From: Alnus glutinosa
Taxonomy: Eukaryota > Streptophyta > Magnoliopsida > Fagales > Betulaceae
Reading direction: 5' to 3'
Assembly (NCBI RefSeq): GCF_958979055.1
Contig: NC_084898.1
Coordinates: 21,914,602-21,978,601, forward strand
DNA: 64,000 nucleotides
A program made the translations under genes and the position numbers. Under the pieces are notes generated by a model. That model saw only the letters and a list, made by a program, of their open reading frames with translations. It was not told the DNA's origin and ran no database searches. This document shows, piece after piece, positions 60,014 to 64,000 of this stretch (position 1 is the stretch's first letter; each line of letters begins with the position of its first letter).

Positions 60014-60726
60014 TAGGGTCATTTTGGGTTTGCGATTTCAAAAAGTGAAATTTAAAAATAGTGTTTTAAAATGTGGGATTTGAAAAAGTGTTTTTTAAAA
60101 TCACAATTAAGTGCTAGCCTTTAAAATTCTGCATTTTCAAAAAAAAAAATACCTCATTGCCTGCGATTTGAAAAAACAGATTTATGTGTTTTCAAATCGT
60201 AATTTTTTAAAAACGCAATCTCCAAACAATTCATTTTCTGTGATTGAATTTAAAATCGTATTTTTTGTATACAGAATCACAATTCAAAACGCTAGGAATC
60301 TTAAAAGATTATTATGGTTGGTTGCGTATAATTTCTTCAAAATTTTTGTTCTCAAGTCCCATTTAGCGACTCATAAAGTGATTTTCACAAAAATTTTAAA
60401 ATAACGATTTTAAAATATTTGGGACTGCAATTTCGTAAATAAAAAGTGTGATTTTAAACCAAATGACAGAAAATGAACCATTTGAGAATTACGTTTTTAA
60501 AAAATTGTGATTTGAAAATGCAAAAAATTATTTTTTCAAATCACAGTCAAGATGATGTTTTTTTGAAAACGTAGAATTTTAAAGGCTAATATGCGATTTT
60601 AAAGGTCAAACTGCGATTTTGTCAAATGTTTAACTGTATTTTTAAAAATCACTTTTTCAAATCCCACATTTTAAAATCGCTATTTTAAAATTACAATTTT
60701 AAAATCACAAACCCAAATACACCATA
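60014..60726. mobile_element. Long fold-back element, TTTGGGTTTG(C/T)GATTT arms
   Basis: TAGGGTCATTTTGGGTTTGC on the left faces the inverse of TATGGTGTATTTGGGTTTGT on the right. Arms of about 90 bp are rich in GATTT(T/C)AAAA. The interior is a patchwork of short AAAATCxCATTTT repeats. No target duplication found. Confidence 0.6.
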
Positions 60727-60806
60727 AGAGAAAATTTGATTTATCGTACGTACAATGTGCAAGGACTGAATTGTTTAACTTTAAAGAGTTGGGACTAAAT
60801 TGACAC

Positions 60807-61091
60807 TTGCAACAAAATTCGAAGGTAACATTTTTAAAAAATGAATTAACCCAAATAAAAAGTTGGTCTATTTTGTTTGAAGCTTTGAAGTTGAAGCCCA
60901 GGCCCAAACCCGATAGTCTCGTGTTGATTTTCCAAAACCCGAATAAGATCAGACATTCTGGAAAGTGCAAACAGGAAAGGAAAACCAAATCCATTATTCA
61001 ATTCTTCAAACCCACCTCGGAGCCAGAAACCAATTCCTCTGGTAGAAGAAACGGAAAAGCATTTCCATCAACTTTCTCTGTACCGGCCTAA
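60807..61091 (+). other. ORF with PCNA-box-like motif, possible exon fragment
   Basis: 94 codons ending TKSIIQFFKPTSEPET...FSVPA. TKSIIQFF is close to a PIP box (Qxx(I/L/M)xxFF) with Thr in place of Gln. No domain otherwise and no convincing splice continuation. It may be the 5' exon of a decayed replication/repair gene, or chance. Confidence 0.25.
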
Positions 61092-61603
61092 TAGGTAATC
61101 TACAACTTCATTGATTGACATAACATCACATTTGAATTGCAAAAAAAATTCCTATTTGAATTATATACATATTTTATCGTTGTAAACCCTAGGACTTGAA
61201 TTCTTAGCACTGGGTTTTCTGCGATCCTCCTGTATTGTTTATTAATGTAAGTGAAATTGGGTTTCTCTTTGTTGAAGCTAATATTGCATATAGGAATCTA
61301 ATTTCCATACCTTTCAAAATGACAGTTTGAAACCCTTTTTTTAGGGCCAAGTGATAATCTTCAGTAATTCATCTTTGTAGTAGAAGTAAAATTTTACTGA
61401 CTTTATGATTTGCACTGGTAAAATTGTATTGTGTTTTAAGGTGACGTCTTTAACTCTACTATGGCGATTTCACGGATTTAACTCTACTAGGCTCGATAGG
61501 GGTACTCTCCACTAATTGAGATTTTCTCATGGAAATTGAATAGGAGAGATCAGGCTCATGCTTTAATTGTGTGATTGTTTTTGACAAGATAGAGATGAGA
61601 TGA

Positions 61604-61715
61604 TCAATAATATGTATATATATTAAAAAATAAACCTCTCTCTTCTTCTTTTTTTTACTTATCAAAAAAAAAAAAAGAGAGAGGTTTATTTTTTAATATA
61701 TATACATATTATTGA
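61604..61715. repeat. Perfect 40-bp inverted repeat around a retroelement tail
   Basis: Arms 61604-61643 and 61676-61715 are exact inverses, containing AAAATAAACCTCTCTCT. The 32-base spacer has TTTACTTATC followed by twelve A. It abuts the 3' end of the LINE. Confidence 0.85.
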
Positions 61716-63396
61716 ATAACAATTTATTGAAAAGAAAATGCAAAGCTCTCGTACACGAAATGTGTAAAAGAGAAACAACTAAAATATTTGAGGAGGAGAA
61801 ATTAGGAACATAGGTTATAGCCCAATCCAAGAGAGATCTCAGAAAAGAGAATTTTAAACGAAGCAGATTGGACTCGCAGTCCTCAAATTGATGCCAATTT
61901 CTTTCTCTCTAAATGTTTCACGTTAAGGACGGCAGAATAACTTTCCAGATAGCACTTGGGATGTCCCCACCCTTGAGTCCTCCAAACATGTAAAAGCTCT
62001 TGGATTTGCATGTAACTAGGCATCGCTTACAAAACTCTTAATAAGTTGAGAACCAAGTGCCATAGATCACTAGAGTACTCACAATGGATGAGTAGGTGAT
62101 TGGCGGTCTCCTCATTCTTTTTGCAAAGGCAACACTAATTTCCAATAGTGAAGTCCCACCTTCTAAGATTATCAACTGTAAGGATTCTACCCCAAGTTGT
62201 CATCCATGTAAATAACGCAATGCGGGGCGGAGCCTTAACCTTCCAAACACTTTTCCAGGGAAATGAGCATGGCTTTTTAGACTGTAAAGTGTTATACTAG
62301 CTTTTCACTTCAAAGTCATGGTTGGGGTCCATAACAATCTATCCACTTGTATCAGATGGGTAGTTGAGGAGTATAACTGAGTGAGGAAAGAATCGATAGA
62401 TTCCAACTCCTAATCCTAGATTGCCTTGATGAAACTCGGATTCCAATTAATAGAAGTTCTAGAAGATTCCAAATAATCCGACACCAAGGCCTCTTTGTCA
62501 CGAGCTATCACGTACAGTTCTGGAATAGAGGATTTGAGAGCATCTTCACCACACCAAACATCATGCCAAAGCCGAATACAATACCCATCTCCAACCTTGA
62601 AGAAGACAAAATTGGAGAAGATTCCCCAAGCATTCATAATATTCTTCCAAAGGCATACTTCATAGGGCTCTCGGGCTTCCTTTGAGCACCAACCCCCACT
62701 CTAGACCTGTACTTCTTAACAATCACCTGTCTCCATAGAGAAGCCTCCTTTTTGACGAATCTTCAAAGCCATTTACCAAGTAAAGCTTTATTGAACAACA
62801 TGAGGCTTTTAACTCCCTACCCTCCCCTGGGAATTGAGGAGCAGATAGTCTTATAGTTCAATTAGATGAAACTTGGGCGCACCTCCTAGGCCATTTCAAA
62901 GAAAGTCCCTTGGAAGCCACTCCAACCTCCTAGCTACACATACTGATACATGAAAAAGGGACAAGAAGTAAGTCGGTGAGCTGGGTAACGTTCTCTTCAT
63001 TAGGGTAAGACGACCACCTTGAGGCAAGTAAATCTTCTTCCAGCTAGCCATTCTTCTTTCCATTTTCTCAACTATCCCGTCCCATATGGCTTTCGACTTA
63101 AAAGAAGCACCCAGTGGAAGAACCAAATAATCAAGGGTACATAGGAGATGCTGCAGCTAAGAATATTGGCCAGCTCTTCTTGATGCGGTACCCCCTCCAC
63201 TATGACTAATACCGATTTTCGAAGATTAACCTTTAAGCCTGAAATTGCCTCAAAACATGAGAATGTGACCCAGATTATAGATTTGATCAGGATCTGCATT
63301 ACACATAATGCACATATCATTTGCAACAACAAGAAAAAAAAGGTGTGATATTTCCAACAGGCAAATAATATTTGTAGATATACTCACATTAGGTGC

Positions 63397-63515
63397 GGGA
63401 CTCATAGATTTTGTACACACTTTATACACACACTCACATATGGTGTGGGACCCATCCCATATGCATGAGTCTCACATCAAATGTGAGTGTGTGTACAAAG
63501 TGTGTTCAAATAACA
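63397..63515. mobile_element. Fold-back MITE copy 1
   Basis: TGTACACACTTTATACACAC faces GTGTGTGTACAAAGTGTGTT, with core ACATATGGTGTGGGACCCAT. Confidence 0.7.
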
Positions 63516-63605
63516 CATATTTTTGGCTTTCGACTTAAAAGAAACACCCAATAGAAGACCCAAATAAATCAAGGGTAGATAGGATATTCTGCAGCTAAGA
63601 ATATT

Positions 63606-63707
63606 GTACACACTTTATACACACACTCACATCTGGTGTGGGACCCATCCAATATGCATGAGTCTCACACCAAATGTGAATGTATGTACAAAGTGTGTTC
63701 AAATAAC
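63606..63707. mobile_element. Fold-back MITE copy 2
   Basis: Same element with core ACATCTGGTGTGGGACCCAT; it follows the second LINE block and precedes the third. Confidence 0.7.
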
Positions 63708-64000
63708 ACATCTTTATGGCTTTTGACTTAAAAGAAGCACCCAATAGAAGACCCAAATAAATCAAGGGTAGATAGGATATTCTGCAGCTAAGAATATTGG
63801 CCAGCTCTTCTTGATACTGTACCTCCCCCACTATGACTAATACCGATTTCCGAAGATTAACCTTTAAGCATGAAATTGCCTCAAAACACGATCTGCATCA
63901 CACATAATGCACACATCATTTTTGCAAGAAAACTATAGGTGTGATATTTCCAAAAAGGTCGTGTTTTGAATGCCTACTCAAAATCCTGCTAGGTAAGAAC

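Larger units (their letters stand above)
63084..63950. repeat. Triplicated LINE segment interleaved with MITE copies
   Basis: The block GACTTAAAAGAAGCACCCA ... CAGCTAAGAATATTG occurs at about 63097-63168, 63533-63606 and 63725-63799. The first two are each followed by, and the last two each preceded by, the GGTGTGGGACCCATCC MITE. The third continues into the same LINE sequence as the first (CCAGCTCTTCTTGAT...CCTTTAAGC(C/A)TG). Confidence 0.75.
61716..64000 (-). mobile_element. LINE ORF2 3' part, degenerate, runs off window end
   Basis: Minus order from high to low: CFEAISGLKVNLRKSVLVIV (63332-63150), [46 protein letters not shown] (63126-62900), then VGDGYCIRLWHDVWCGEDAL (about 62590) and zinc-finger remnants to about 62100. 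The catalytic FADD motif at about 63320 reads VANDM, so it is dead. The portion beyond 63330 is duplicated and interrupted by MITEs. Confidence 0.78.

Noticed and set aside
61604-61715. microRNA precursor
   Set aside because: Perfect long arms plus a retroelement A-tail spacer look like a recent inverted insertion, not an imperfect miRNA foldback.

Overview
This is about 64 kb of AT-rich nuclear DNA from a flowering plant. The evidence is spliced GT-AG genes, plant-type LINEs, Ty1-copia and Cassandra LTR elements, a tRNA-derived SINE, many fold-back DNA elements and two wall-associated-type (LRK10L-like) receptor kinase genes. A woody eudicot, possibly Fagales, is my guess from the repeat types; nothing here proves the species.

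Layout. 1-21.6 kb is repeat-dominated. It holds two intact paralogous copies of a small secreted-protein gene (1-302, partial, and 10095-10499, both minus), a decayed LINE (3.6-8.0 kb), and a three-unit tandem array (10.76-21.23 kb). Each array unit carries the same long-TIR Mutator-like element and the same solo LTR. 21.9-23.1 kb is a Pack-MULE-like element with captured pieces of a subtilase gene and a ribose-5-phosphate isomerase gene. It is followed by a small ORF, a fold-back element (23.7 kb) and a complete SINE (24.6 kb).

25.3-32.1 kb is a five-exon gene for a plant SMN (survival motor neuron) homologue, 318 aa, with retroelement debris in its introns. 34.0-43.3 kb is a two-exon gene for an unnamed 196-aa plant protein. 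Its 8.6-kb intron holds a rearranged head-to-head Ty1-copia element, which itself contains a solo Cassandra LTR with a 5S-like core. 44-48.4 kb is repeats: MITEs, a solo LTR and a 0.7-kb tandem duplication.

48.5-56.8 kb is a divergent pair of receptor kinase genes, one minus (604 aa, 3 exons) and one plus (710 aa, 6 exons). Each has signal peptide, cysteine-rich GUB_WAK-type ectodomain, TM segment and non-RD kinase. They are separated by about 1.3 kb and the TM region is encoded by in-frame mini-exons. 57-64 kb holds a PPR pseudogene fragment, three fold-back/hAT-like elements and a degenerate LINE running off the window end.

The working genes are independent single genes; no operon-like logic applies. 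The two kinases are likely plasma-membrane sensors, the SMN homologue acts in snRNP assembly, and the two small secreted proteins are of unknown role. The most informative signals are in the mobile DNA: exact 5-, 8-, 9- and 15-bp target duplications allow several elements to be delimited to the base. Exon models come from reading splice sites and phase by eye and have no transcript support here.
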